Source of the DNA: Filimonas sp.
GTDB taxonomy: Bacteria > Bacteroidota > Bacteroidia > Chitinophagales > Chitinophagaceae
Assembly: GCA_017306865.1 (NCBI GenBank)
Contig: JAFKHH010000026.1
Span: 1-64,000, forward strand
Length of the DNA: 64,000 nucleotides
Direction of reading: 5' to 3'
The notes below the pieces were generated by a model that was not told the DNA's origin, made no database searches, and saw only the letters and a list, made by a program, of their open reading frames with translations. How positions within the stretch are numbered: position 1 is the stretch's first letter; every line of letters begins with the position of its first letter. The position numbers were made by a program, and so were the translations under genes. Of this stretch, positions 7,700 to 16,775 are shown one piece after another.

Positions 7700-10453
7700 A
7701 TGAGAAAGTTATTGTTAATTCTGATTGTATTGCTTTCCACCATTTGTGTGAAAGCTGCAACAACATATACCTGGAACGTTGCTTCGGGTAACTTCGCTGA
7801 TCCATCAAGCTGGTCGCCTGCGCGCAACTCGCCAGCCTCGGACGATATATTGCTATTTGACGGATCCCTGACCTCTACCGCTACCGTTAGCGGTATACTA
7901 GTGCGTACAACAGTAGGCCAGGTAATCATAATGAATAATTGCGCCGTTACCTTTGCTTCCGGTAGCAGTGGTGCAGGGGCAGGTACTATCTCTCGCTCTG
8001 GGAGTACAGTTACTGGTACGGGTACAGGTTTTGCAAGCGATTTTGTAGCAGGAGATGTGGTTTCTTTAGGCGCTGCTTCTAACGACATTACTGCCATTGC
8101 TTCTGCAACAGCAATGTCAACAAACTCATCAGGACCTATTACAGCCGGTACAGCTTATATAATGTACCCTCGTTTGACCATTTCGGGTGGTGCGAATGCT
8201 TTTTCTATAGCAGCAGGATCCTCACTTACGATCAGCGCTACTACATCTGTTTCTATTTATCTGCCAACTGGTAGCACTGGTAGTATCAGCGGGAACATTA
8301 CCTTTTCGGGCGCAGCACATCGCTTAAACGCAACAGATGCAGCTAGTGTTACTTTCAATAGCGGCAGTATATTTACGCAAACAAGTACGTTTGGAGGAAA
8401 TGCATTCACTGTTGTTTCCACATCTCCAAACGTCATAAATTTTGCAAGTGGGTCTACTTTTGTTGCTGCTGGAGGTTCTAATCCTTTTGGGTTATCTGCT
8501 CCGGCATCTAAAGTGGTATTTAATGCCGGTAGCTTATTCAAACAAACATCAGGCAGCCCTGCATTTTCCGGACGCACTTATGCAGATGTTGAGATCAATG
8601 GAGGTACAGCATCCGTTTCTGGAGGAAGCAGTGTATCTATGAACAACCTGACGGTATCAGGTACTACTACTATTTTAAACTGGGGTATGACCGGCACACC
8701 GGGCCATTCTATTAAAGGTAATATTACCGTAGCAGCAGGTTGTGCATTTAATGTAACTGGTGCGGGCACACTTAATTTAAACGGTACCTCTGTACAAACT
8801 ATATCTAACGCAGGCTCTTTTACAATTCCGGCAGGTGCAACCGTTTTGCACGGCAACAATGCAGGAATAGTACTCGCAGCGGGCTCATATATTTCCAGTA
8901 TTGCGGGAACGCTTGATCTTGCAGGAAAGCCTTTTACTATAAAAAGCAATGCAACAGGTACGGGGGGCATTGGTCCTGTTACGGGCGCACTTAACAATGC
9001 GACGAACGTAACTGTAGAACGTTATATACCTGCACACGCTTCAAGAACATATACACTGGTAGGCTTTGGTGCATTTGGCTCTACCATCTACAATGGTTGG
9101 CAGGAAGCTGGCGCAGCTACTGCCGGATACGGTACCCAAATCTCAGGCGCATCAGCAGGCAATGGTTTTGATTTTGCAAGTGCAACAGGCATTGCCAGCA
9201 TTTACACGTATGATGATCCGGACTATCCGGCAGGTAGCAAATGGAGAGGATTATTGAATACAAATAGTACGACTCCTACATCCACATCAAACGGTTTCCT
9301 GCTGTTTGTAAGAGGAGATAGAACTGTAGGTGCAGGTACTGGTGCGCCGGGTGCCACTACTTTGCGTTCTAAAGGTTCGTTAGTAATAGGATCAGTTGGG
9401 CCAATGAATATGTATATTGGTGCAAACGTATTTAGCCTGGTAGCTAACCCTTATGCTTGTCCTATTAAATGGACGACAACTACTAAAAACAATATCACGG
9501 GTTCGTTTACAGTATATGATCCAAATCTGCAATCATTTGTAACCTCTAACGGCACAACAGTTTCTCCTAATGTCAGCCAGCAGCAGGCCAATGTGATCCA
9601 GTCAGGACAGGCATTCTTTACGCAAAATGACGGAAGCGGTAATACACCAGGCTGGAGCGTAAACGAATCTGACAAGATTGCCGGCGCTGCATCTGGCAGT
9701 TCATCTGGCGTGTTTCATGTTCGCCCTACAGCGCAATTGAATGTAAACTTCTATAAAACGGATAATAGTTTTGTAGATGGTGCTGTTGCTATTTTCAATA
9801 GTAGTTACGCAAAAGGGGATGATGAAGATGATGCACAAAAGTTCAGCAATTTCAATGAGACTATTGCATTTACCGGGGCAAATAGCAAAGCGTTAAGCAT
9901 TAATGCTAAACCAATGCCTGTTGCGAATGACACATTGTTTATTAACATGAGCCAGATGACGGTAAATAATACATATAATATACAAATAGATGGTAGCGGC
10001 TTTACCCGTAGTAATCTGCAGTCTGCAATATTGGTTGATAAAACAGCTAATACAACAACAGCATTAGACTTGTCTACCACGACGAGCTATAGCTTTAAAG
10101 CAAGCTCGGCTGGAGATGCCGGCAGGTTGCTGATCATCCTGAATAATAAAGTTGCAACTGGCATAGATACCGCAGTAAATAATACCGGCGCAAACACAAA
10201 TAGCGACCTGGCAGTAGTGCTGATGGGCAACCCGGTGAAGAGCCAGATTATACTGCAATACGCGGCTAAAGAAGCGGGTAATGCAACAGCACGTTTACTA
10301 GGTGCAGATGGAAAGCCATTGCAGAATATACACCTGGGCGTACAGCAGAAAGGAACTCTGAATATACCTGTTGCAGGTTATGCAAGTGGTCTTTATTTCG
10401 TAGAGCTTACTGTAGGTAAATATAAAACAATTGTAAAAGCGATTAAACAATAA
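7700..10453 (+). CDS. Large secreted surface protein with T9SS type A sorting domain
   Basis: 917 residues. An N-terminal signal peptide (ending near VKAA) is followed by a Ser/Thr/Gly/Ala-rich repetitive body (residues about 25-430) of short strands of the type SGxxxxFxxGSxxxxxx, which suggests a beta-helix or beta-solenoid. It opens with the 'TYTWNVASGNFADPSSW' pattern common in Chitinophagaceae surface proteins. Residues about 440-830 form a less repetitive region with further beta-domains. The last ~80 residues (VVLMGNPVKSQIIL..., LLGADGKPLQNI, ASGLYFVELTVGK, VKAIKQ) are a type A T9SS C-terminal domain, which in known systems targets cargo through the outer membrane for surface attachment. 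Function is probably adhesion or matrix; no catalytic motif seen. The next gene, 34 bases on, is likely co-transcribed. Confidence 0.88.
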   Translation: MRKLLLILIVLLSTICVKAATTYTWNVASGNFADPSSWSPARNSPASDDILLFDGSLTSTATVSGILVRTTVGQVIIMNNCAVTFASGSSGAGAGTISRSGSTVTGTGTGFASDFVAGDVVSLGAASNDITAIASATAMSTNSSGPITAGTAYIMYPRLTISGGANAFSIAAGSSLTISATTSVSIYLPTGSTGSISGNITFSGAAHRLNATDAASVTFNSGSIFTQTSTFGGNAFTVVSTSPNVINFASGSTFVAAGGSNPFGLSAPASKVVFNAGSLFKQTSGSPAFSGRTYADVEINGGTASVSGGSSVSMNNLTVSGTTTILNWGMTGTPGHSIKGNITVAAGCAFNVTGAGTLNLNGTSVQTISNAGSFTIPAGATVLHGNNAGIVLAAGSYISSIAGTLDLAGKPFTIKSNATGTGGIGPVTGALNNATNVTVERYIPAHASRTYTLVGFGAFGSTIYNGWQEAGAATAGYGTQISGASAGNGFDFASATGIASIYTYDDPDYPAGSKWRGLLNTNSTTPTSTSNGFLLFVRGDRTVGAGTGAPGATTLRSKGSLVIGSVGPMNMYIGANVFSLVANPYACPIKWTTTTKNNITGSFTVYDPNLQSFVTSNGTTVSPNVSQQQANVIQSGQAFFTQNDGSGNTPGWSVNESDKIAGAASGSSSGVFHVRPTAQLNVNFYKTDNSFVDGAVAIFNSSYAKGDDEDDAQKFSNFNETIAFTGANSKALSINAKPMPVANDTLFINMSQMTVNNTYNIQIDGSGFTRSNLQSAILVDKTANTTTALDLSTTTSYSFKASSAGDAGRLLIILNNKVATGIDTAVNNTGANTNSDLAVVLMGNPVKSQIILQYAAKEAGNATARLLGADGKPLQNIHLGVQQKGTLNIPVAGYASGLYFVELTVGKYKTIVKAIKQ

Positions 10454-10487
10454 AAACAGATTGATTTCATCTTCAAAATAAATTGAC

Positions 10488-10691
10488 ATGAAAAAGATGC
10501 AGAAACTATTTACGGCGCAGACCTTGTTAATGATGGTAGTATTGTTGATGCCTGCATTGTTGCATGCACAGGATGGTACACCCGGCGACCCGGATGGTGC
10601 CCCTATAGATGGTGGCTTGTCGTTGCTGGTGGCAGGTGGTATTGCTTACGGTGCGAAAAAGATCAGGGATAAAAGAAGAGCAGAAAAGTAA
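10488..10691 (+). CDS. 67-aa membrane miniprotein with PID-CTERM-like tail
   Basis: Signal peptide (residues 1-27, ending LLHAQ), then a short Asp/Pro/Gly linker (GTPGDPDGAPIDGG), one hydrophobic segment (LSLLVAGGIAYGA) and a basic tail KKIRDKRRAEK. The order 'PID-GL-hydrophobic segment-basic end' is what is annotated in Bacteroidota as a PID-CTERM protein-sorting domain; here practically the entire mature protein is that tail. By analogy with PEP-CTERM, it would be a handle recognised and processed by a membrane sorting enzyme, but none is encoded in the window. It follows the T9SS surface protein by 34 bases and is followed by a terminator, so the two are probably an operon. What a protein consisting almost only of a sorting signal does is unknown. 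Confidence 0.8.
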   Translation: MKKMQKLFTAQTLLMMVVLLMPALLHAQDGTPGDPDGAPIDGGLSLLVAGGIAYGAKKIRDKRRAEK

Positions 10692-10724
10692 TTTGTTCAA
10701 CCTTCAATTCTTTCAATACAGTAT

Positions 10725-10756
10725 GCCGTCTCGTATAATACGAGGCGGCTTTTTTA
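10725..10756 (+). terminator. Rho-independent terminator of the T9SS protein operon
   Basis: GCCGTCTCGTA / TACGAGGCGGC (10725-10735 / 10739-10749) with a 3-base loop and one mismatch/wobble, followed by TTTTTTA, 33 bases after the stop codon. Confidence 0.85.
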
Positions 10757-10819
10757 TTTTTTACAACATCGCATAGCCCTGCAGAAAAGAAACCTCCTTT
10801 CCCGGCACATGCCGGGAGG

Positions 10820-11079
10820 CCATAAGTGTTCGAAAGAATAAAAAAGTCCCAGAGGGACGCCAGATTGGTAGTTTAATTATTCATGCAAGCAGTTGAGCTC
10901 CGGAGGAGCGACAGAATGAATCGTTTTGCAAGGGAATACTTCTGTCGCCGCGCTGCGGCTCTGATTTGTGTGGGATATATCTTTCTACCATTCTATCGAG
11001 CCTCCGGCTCTCTGTCATAGCAAGTGCATGCTATGTTTTTTGCTGAGATTATATAGCAACGTCTTTCGAACACTTATGG
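10820..11079. repeat. 260-bp interspersed element with 18-bp terminal inverted repeats, copy 1
   Basis: The ends CCATAAGTGTTCGAAAGA (10820-10837) and TCTTTCGAACACTTATGG (11062-11079) are perfect inverted repeats; with the flanks (GGCACA...GGAG) the inverted similarity extends to about 34 bp with a few mismatches (10804-10837 and 11062-11095). Inside are several small GC-rich palindromes (GTCCCAGAGGGAC, GCTCCGGAGGAGC, GAGCCTCCGGCTC, CGCCGCGCTGCGGC). There is no coding capacity. A second copy lies at 12562 in the same orientation. It resembles a non-autonomous MITE or a REP-type intergenic element. Confidence 0.85.
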
Positions 11080-11380
11080 TCTCCTGACCTGTGCCAGAGT
11101 AGATTGCGACTGTTGATTAATTGTTAAAGACCCCCATTGATACAGCCCGGGATGATAAAAAAAGAGCATACAATTTTGCGCAAAATCTTGTTAAAAAAAT
11201 AGCCTGGGAAATGGAGGCGCAATAAAAAACATGCAAGCATTCGTTTTGAATAAAAAATTACTGATTTTCTTATTGCCCAAGAATAAAAAGCAGGCATTGA
11301 GTTGAATACCTGTATGATTAGTCTTCTGGTAGAAGAAGCCATCCTGATCATATTTAACCAGGAACAAATTAAATAAACTT

Positions 11381-12505
11381 ATGCGATCATTTTTTTTACT
11401 CATCGTTGTTTCGCTCTTTTTGCTTTCGAATGTAGCAGCACAATCAAGCCGGTCATTTGCGTTTAAGATTACTGGAACAATTAATGCAGATAGTGGTACA
11501 ATACGATTGATGTTAATTGCAGACAGCAATTACTACCCTAAAGAAATGCGAAACGTAACAGCAGCAGTTGTGAATAAACGTTTTGTGCTCACAGGTTCTT
11601 TGCCTTATCCGCAAGGCGTACAATTATTGTACAACGATAAATATATTACAGACGTTTTTGTAATAACAAAAGGGGATCAATCGGTCACTTATGACATATT
11701 TAGCCGAGAACTCCCCATCATACAGAACGAGGTTACAAAGGAGCAGGAAGATTGTATAGCTGCTTTTGAAAAGGTAAACTATACAAGGCGCATGTATAAT
11801 CAAAAATATGACAGCCTTAGAGCGGTATATAACAATCAAATGCCCGATTCCACTAAATTACATTTAGAAGAAGAGTTAAACGCTTATTACAGGGAGAGTG
11901 ACAGAACATTATTGGATTATGTAATGAAGCATCCTGATTCTTATGTAGCTTTTTGGAAATTCATCAGGCTTTTACCATTTGGGTACGAAAATATTTTTGA
12001 TTCCATCTATGCTAATTTTTCCCCTTCACTTAGAAATACGTATGCGGGTAGAGAGTTATCTAAAAATCTAACTATTGCAGGTAAACTGAATATCGGCAAA
12101 TCATTCCCTGCAATTTCATGTTCAGATATACAATATCGAAAATTTACAGCCAATGCATTCTCTAAAAATAAATACACACTGGTCGACTTCTGGTATAGCT
12201 ACTGTGAACCGTGCAGGGCGCAGTTTGGAGATTTGAAGGATCTTTTTGAAGAATATAAAGACAAAGGATTTGGTATCATAGGTATTTCTACGGACAAGGT
12301 AAAGGATGAGAAAAATTGGGTCAATACGATTAACAAATACCAACTATTATGGCCGCAGTATTGGGATAAAAATGGAAAGGAGGCTAACAGATTATTAATA
12401 ACTGCTTTCCCTACCAATTTTTTAATAGATAGAGAAGGACGAATCGTGCAGAAGAATTTGCGCCCGATTGAATTAAAAGAGTTTCTTCGAACGAATCTTG
12501 AATAA
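11381..12505 (+). CDS. TlpA-like thioredoxin-fold protein with N-terminal DUF4369-type domain
   Basis: 374 residues. A signal peptide (1-20, VAAQ) is followed by a DUF4369-like beta domain (about 25-105: FKITGTINADSGTIRLM...), a helical linker (about 115-235), and a C-terminal thioredoxin fold. The active site is WYSYCEPCRAQF (Cys275, Cys278), with FPTNFLIDREGRI containing the cis-Pro loop. Such periplasmic or outer-membrane proteins reduce or isomerise disulfides, often in cytochrome or surface-protein maturation in Bacteroidota. The CEPC dipeptide suggests an acid, reducing-type redox couple as in TlpA/ResA, but that is inference. The gene is isolated, bracketed by two direct copies of the 250-bp element (57 bases upstream of the second copy), with no other gene in the bracket. 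Confidence 0.87.
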   Translation: MRSFFLLIVVSLFLLSNVAAQSSRSFAFKITGTINADSGTIRLMLIADSNYYPKEMRNVTAAVVNKRFVLTGSLPYPQGVQLLYNDKYITDVFVITKGDQSVTYDIFSRELPIIQNEVTKEQEDCIAAFEKVNYTRRMYNQKYDSLRAVYNNQMPDSTKLHLEEELNAYYRESDRTLLDYVMKHPDSYVAFWKFIRLLPFGYENIFDSIYANFSPSLRNTYAGRELSKNLTIAGKLNIGKSFPAISCSDIQYRKFTANAFSKNKYTLVDFWYSYCEPCRAQFGDLKDLFEEYKDKGFGIIGISTDKVKDEKNWVNTINKYQLLWPQYWDKNGKEANRLLITAFPTNFLIDREGRIVQKNLRPIELKEFLRTNLE

Positions 12506-12561
12506 TTACGCCAGGCATAGTCCTGCATAAAAGAAATCACTTTACAGCGTATGCCTCCCAG

Positions 12562-12807
12562 CCATAAGTGTTCGAAAGAATAATAAAGTCCCGGAGGGAC
12601 GCCAGATTGGTAGTTTAATTATTCATGCAAGCAGTTGAGCTCCGGAGGAGCGACAGAATGGATCGTTTTGCAAGGGAATAATTCTGTCGCCGCGCTGCGG
12701 CTCTGATCGGTGTGGGATATATCTTTCTACCATTCTATCGAGCCTCCGGCTCGATATTCTAGCAATTGCATGCTATGTTTTCTGAGATTATATATCAACG
12801 TCTTTCA
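12562..12807. repeat. Interspersed element, copy 2 (right end truncated)
   Basis: Near-identical to the element at 10820-11079 and in the same orientation. The left end CCATAAGTGTTCGAAAGA is intact (12562-12579); the right inverted repeat stops at TCTTTCA (12801-12807) and then switches to unrelated hairpin sequence. The differences are scattered substitutions, for example AGTCCC-A against AGTCCC-G. The flanks on both sides share AAAAGAAATCACTTTAC (12528-12544 region and about 12873-12889) and ATGCCTCCC, so the element sits inside another duplicated sequence. Confidence 0.85.
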
Positions 12808-12820
12808 AAAGCCCCGAAGC

Positions 12821-12870
12821 GTGTCCTCACGCGCCGGTTTGTAGATGGTTCGTGAGGACACGAACCAGGG
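12821..12870. repeat. GTGTCCTCAC hairpin repeat
   Basis: GTGTCCTCAC (12821-12830) faces GTGAGGACAC (12852-12861), and GGTTCGTGAGGACACGAACC (12848-12867) is itself a palindrome followed by AGGGCGA. The same 20-base palindrome plus GGGCGA recurs twice at 44118-44172. Confidence 0.75.
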
Positions 12871-12997
12871 CGAAAAGAAATCACTTTACTAGTGCATGCC
12901 TCCCGGCCCGCGCTAGAGTAGGGGACTACATAGATTTTAATCGCTTGTTTACTTCGTCTACTGCTTTTCCAATAAACTATTACGTAGAAATTTTGAT

Positions 12998-13363
12998 TTA
13001 CTTAATCCCGTTTTTAGCACCTGTACTAATGAAAAAATAAGTATTGCCCTTTGAGCTAATATAAACGGTGTCGGAAAAATTGTTTTTATAGATCGTGTTC
13101 GATGATAGATATTTCTCTAACTCAGATACAATTGTTCTACCGGTTTCTGCATTTGGATAAAACACATAATGGAATCCATCTTTCAGCTTAATGCCAACTC
13201 CGCCATTTTTTTGATAAACAGATTGTAGTTTTCCCCTGAAGCTTACTTTATAAAAATAATCTTCGCTTCGCAGTTTTACCCGCGACTTATGCGCCTTTCC
13301 AAATAAGGAGATGGTCAGGAATGCGATGACCAAAAGAGGAATACAAATTTGCAGGGGTTTCAT
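12998..13363 (-). CDS. Hypothetical small secreted or membrane-anchored protein
   Basis: 121 residues. A hydrophobic N-terminus (LQICIPLLVIAFLTISLFGKA) reads as a signal peptide or anchor, followed by about 95 residues of mixed strand-like sequence (FYKVSFRGKLQSVY, GGVGIKLKDGFHYVFYP, GNTYFFISTG) with alternating hydrophobic residues, suggesting a small beta-domain. I recognise no family. It stands alone on the minus strand, separated from the neighbours by repeats. The signal peptide and absence of a better overlapping frame support it being real. Confidence 0.6.
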   Translation of the reverse strand: MKPLQICIPLLVIAFLTISLFGKAHKSRVKLRSEDYFYKVSFRGKLQSVYQKNGGVGIKLKDGFHYVFYPNAETGRTIVSELEKYLSSNTIYKNNFSDTVYISSKGNTYFFISTGAKNGIK

Positions 13364-13980
13364 ACAATGCTTTTATGACATGAATATAACAAAACGCCGC
13401 CTTTTTTGCTATTTTTTTATCACCAGTCGTGGTGAGACCTTTATAAAAGAGTGTGGTCAATTGAGTGATCCATTTGTACATCAGGGAAAAAGTGCCTTGC
13501 AATTAAATCTTAATGTATAAAAATAACATAAGTTGCAACTTGTATGAGAATACAGGACAGATAAGCTAACAAAAGAATATCTCTTTTTTGTAACGCTTTT
13601 GTTATATGAAAATTCACGCGAAGGAAGCGTTGCAAAGAAAAAGGTGATAACTTCAATAACTTTGCCTGGCATTTTACATCTGCTCTTTGTAACACCAACA
13701 TATTTTTTAGTATATGAAAGCTTAGATGTACATACCTGTTTGTTACCGTGATAATACCCGGAATCGGACTGCGGGTATTCCTGGAAAATATGGATGATTG
13801 CCCCTTTATAGATGCCTGTTACTCAACCAGCAAATAGGGTAGACGGTTCAAATTCTGAAGACATTCTGTAGTTCAGTTTAATTAATAATTACCATGCTAT
13901 TACTATATTAATAACAATAACAATAGCCGCTGTTGATTAAGTTTTAGTTGTGTTTTTTGTGCTTCAAAATAACCGAAAAC
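13364..13980. other. Intergenic region upstream of the TonB receptor operon
   Basis: About 600 bases between a minus-strand small gene and the receptor start. Short ORFs on both strands overlap each other and lack signal peptides or recognisable sequence, so I treat them as noise. It contains a small inverted pair around 13758-13781 (AATACCCGGAATC / CGGGTATT) and AT-rich sequence at 13880-13930 that probably contains the promoter. Confidence 0.5.
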
Positions 13981-16752
13981 ATGACTGCCTACCCAACACA
14001 AGTCGCAAGAAAAGGTTTGCTTGCCGTTATACTTTGTTGCATTTCTTTCTTTTCATTTTCACAGACAATTAAAGGTAAAATCACAGACCTGTCTACGGGA
14101 GAACCCCTTGTAGGCGCTGTGGTAAAACTGGATGGTATGGGCTATTCCACGCTGGTAAAGCTGGATGGTTCCTATGCTTTTAATAAGCTTAAGCCTGGCA
14201 CTTACAAACTGAAAGTAAGTTTTGAAGGCTACAAAAAATCAAATGAAATAACAGTAACAGTTGCCGCAGGCAGTACAGAAAACATCGATTTTGTATTGGA
14301 GCCTGGTGCTGTAGAGCTGGCTTCTGTAACTGTATCTGCCGGTGCAGGTAAGGATGATAAAAGTGCAAGAAAACTGGAGAAAGTAGCCGACCCGGTTATC
14401 AATATTCTCTCCGCTAAAACAATCCAGTTGCTGCCGGATATAACAGTGGCCAATGCCTTGCAACGTGTGAGCGGCGTTACTATTGAAAAAAGTAGTTCCG
14501 GTGAAGCACGCTATCCCATTATCAGGGGTATGGAAAAGCGGTATATCAACACACTCGTTAACGGTATTAAAATACCGAGCCCGGATAACAAAAGCAGGTT
14601 TATTCCGCTGGATCTTTTTCCAAGCGATCTGCTGGAAAGATTGGAGGTCGGCAAAAGCCTTACGCCTGCTATGGAAGGCGATGCCATTGGAGGTACTATT
14701 AACCTGGTAATGAAAGATGCTCCTGAAAAATTCGTATTAAACGCCAATGCTGCCGTAGGGTACAATACCTCTTTTATAGACGAGCATTACAAGCAGTTTA
14801 ATAAAAGTAGTATGTCAAAGTTGTCGCCTTCAGAAATTAATGGTGCGAACTATGTGGCAACACCAAAGGATTTTTCTGTAGCACATTTAAACTATACAGA
14901 TAAGACAACGCCGGTCAACACAACTTTTGGCCTTACGGTAGGTAATCGTTTTGGAAAAGACAAGCAATTCGGCTTTATCTTGTCTGGTAGTTACCAAAGT
15001 ATTTATCGCGGTACCTCTTCTAATTTCTTTTTGCCAAACGCACAGCCCGGCCTGGATAACATTCCTTTGTTTTCCGAATTGCAGTTAAGAAAGTATTCTG
15101 TGCATAGCGAGCGCGCTGGTGTTACAGGAAAACTGGACTACCATATTAATAAGAATAACAGGATCTCACTGGTAAATACGTTTGTACGGTTAGATGATTA
15201 CCAGACAAGGATCGTGTACGATACAGTGGCGCTTAACTCGCTAGTGGACAACTGGCAAAGAAGCCAGTGGCAATACCAATCTATTTATAACACTACATTG
15301 CAAGGCTTTCACAATATTGCACCTACATGGGCAGTAGACTGGAGCCTGGTGTACTCAAAGGCAAACAATCATATACCTGACCAGGCACAGTTTATACATG
15401 AGTACCCGATTGTAGCTACCAGCCTTACAGCAGATAAACTACAGAAGATGTCGCGCCTGTGGATACATAACAGTGATCGCGATTACGCAGCGTATGCAAA
15501 CATTGCTAAGAGTACCCGTTTGCTGAGGAGAGACCTGGAAATAAAATTAGGTGGTGTGTACAGAAGTAAAACAAGGGACAACTATTACAACTCTTACTCG
15601 CTGGACCCGCAGTTGAATGCGTTGTACACAGATATAGACCACGCTACTTTTATTTTCAACCCGGCTAGCAATGGCGCAGCCAACATTACCGGTAATAACT
15701 ACACTTTTGAAGAAAAAATTGCAGCGGGTTACTTACAGGGTAAATGGCAATTGTCTAAAAAACTGGAAGCATTGGGTGGTGTAAGAATTGAAAATACCCA
15801 TCAGAATTATAGCACACAACTGAGTAAAGAAGTAGATGCAAGATCAGGTACGATTACTTATACGGATGTATTGCCAAGCCTGCAGTTTAAATATGCGCTT
15901 ACCCGGAACCAGGTTATCAGGGCTGCATATTACAAGGCGCTTGCAAGACCTGGTTTTGCAGAGCTGATACCGGATGGAACTGACGGCGAGTTTTTTAAAG
16001 AAGTGGGAGACCCTGCAAATCTCAATCATACATTAGCGGACAACCTTGACCTGCGTTATGAGTTTTATGGAAAAGGAGCTGACCAGGTATTGCTGGGTGT
16101 GTTTTACAAAAACATACAAGACCCTATAGAGATCTCTGCAGTAAAACCTAAGAACATTAATAACCTTTATTTGCAACCTGTAAATATTGGTAATGCTACG
16201 AACTATGGTTTTGAAGCAGTGCTGACCAAATACTTTGGTTCATTTGGGGTATCGCTTAATTATACTTATACCAAATCGGCTATTACCAACGATAGTATGA
16301 TCTTCTCTTACAGGAATAGTGGAGGTGCTATCGTATCTAAACGTGTTTCTGAAACAAGGCCGCTGCAAGGGCAGTCTCAGCACGTAGGCAACTTGTCGCT
16401 CATCTACAAAAATCCGAGGATCGGCCTTGATATACAGACTGCGCTTGTATATACCGGTGAAAGGATCAATTTCATCAGCCCATACCTTGGCCTGCACTAC
16501 TGGCAATCGCCAACTACACAACTGGACATCTCTTTTGAAAAAAGGATCGTGAAGAGGTTTACAGTATATGGCAAGATCAATAACCTGACCAATGCACCTT
16601 TTGAACTATCGCTTCATCAGTCCTACAACGCATACCTGAATGCCAGTGGTTCCAGGGCGCTTGCATTGCAAACAGACCCGGATAAAAGGATTATTATACA
16701 AAAAGACTATTACAAAACATCTTATTTATTGGGGCTTCGCTATAAACTATAA
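13981..16752 (+). CDS. TonB-dependent receptor with CarboxypepD_reg-like N-terminal domain
   Basis: 923 residues from the ATG at 13981. An earlier ATG at 13948 exists, but the second start gives a clean signal peptide ending FFSFSQ. Residues about 25-105 are the carboxypeptidase-regulatory-like domain (IKGKITDLSTGEPLVGAVV). The plug follows (PDITVANALQRVSGVTIEK, YPIIRGM, VNGIKIP, LERLEVGKSLTPAMEGDAIGG), with the barrel to the C-terminal RYKL. No SusC signature and no SusD partner; instead the next two genes encode a beta-helix lipoprotein and a phosphatase, 24 and about 80 bases apart. By context it may import a phosphorylated compound or phosphate released by the enzyme; that is inference. 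It should sit in the outer membrane powered by TonB-ExbBD encoded elsewhere. Confidence 0.9.
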   Translation: MTAYPTQVARKGLLAVILCCISFFSFSQTIKGKITDLSTGEPLVGAVVKLDGMGYSTLVKLDGSYAFNKLKPGTYKLKVSFEGYKKSNEITVTVAAGSTENIDFVLEPGAVELASVTVSAGAGKDDKSARKLEKVADPVINILSAKTIQLLPDITVANALQRVSGVTIEKSSSGEARYPIIRGMEKRYINTLVNGIKIPSPDNKSRFIPLDLFPSDLLERLEVGKSLTPAMEGDAIGGTINLVMKDAPEKFVLNANAAVGYNTSFIDEHYKQFNKSSMSKLSPSEINGANYVATPKDFSVAHLNYTDKTTPVNTTFGLTVGNRFGKDKQFGFILSGSYQSIYRGTSSNFFLPNAQPGLDNIPLFSELQLRKYSVHSERAGVTGKLDYHINKNNRISLVNTFVRLDDYQTRIVYDTVALNSLVDNWQRSQWQYQSIYNTTLQGFHNIAPTWAVDWSLVYSKANNHIPDQAQFIHEYPIVATSLTADKLQKMSRLWIHNSDRDYAAYANIAKSTRLLRRDLEIKLGGVYRSKTRDNYYNSYSLDPQLNALYTDIDHATFIFNPASNGAANITGNNYTFEEKIAAGYLQGKWQLSKKLEALGGVRIENTHQNYSTQLSKEVDARSGTITYTDVLPSLQFKYALTRNQVIRAAYYKALARPGFAELIPDGTDGEFFKEVGDPANLNHTLADNLDLRYEFYGKGADQVLLGVFYKNIQDPIEISAVKPKNINNLYLQPVNIGNATNYGFEAVLTKYFGSFGVSLNYTYTKSAITNDSMIFSYRNSGGAIVSKRVSETRPLQGQSQHVGNLSLIYKNPRIGLDIQTALVYTGERINFISPYLGLHYWQSPTTQLDISFEKRIVKRFTVYGKINNLTNAPFELSLHQSYNAYLNASGSRALALQTDPDKRIIIQKDYYKTSYLLGLRYKL

Positions 16753-16775
16753 CCTCATCCATAAAAACAGCAATA

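Noticed and set aside
8578-8997. A 139-codon minus-strand ORF inside the T9SS surface protein
   Set aside because: Antisense to repetitive GC-balanced coding sequence; no signal peptide or recognised domain. A similar long antisense ORF at 25817-26335 is rejected for the same reason.
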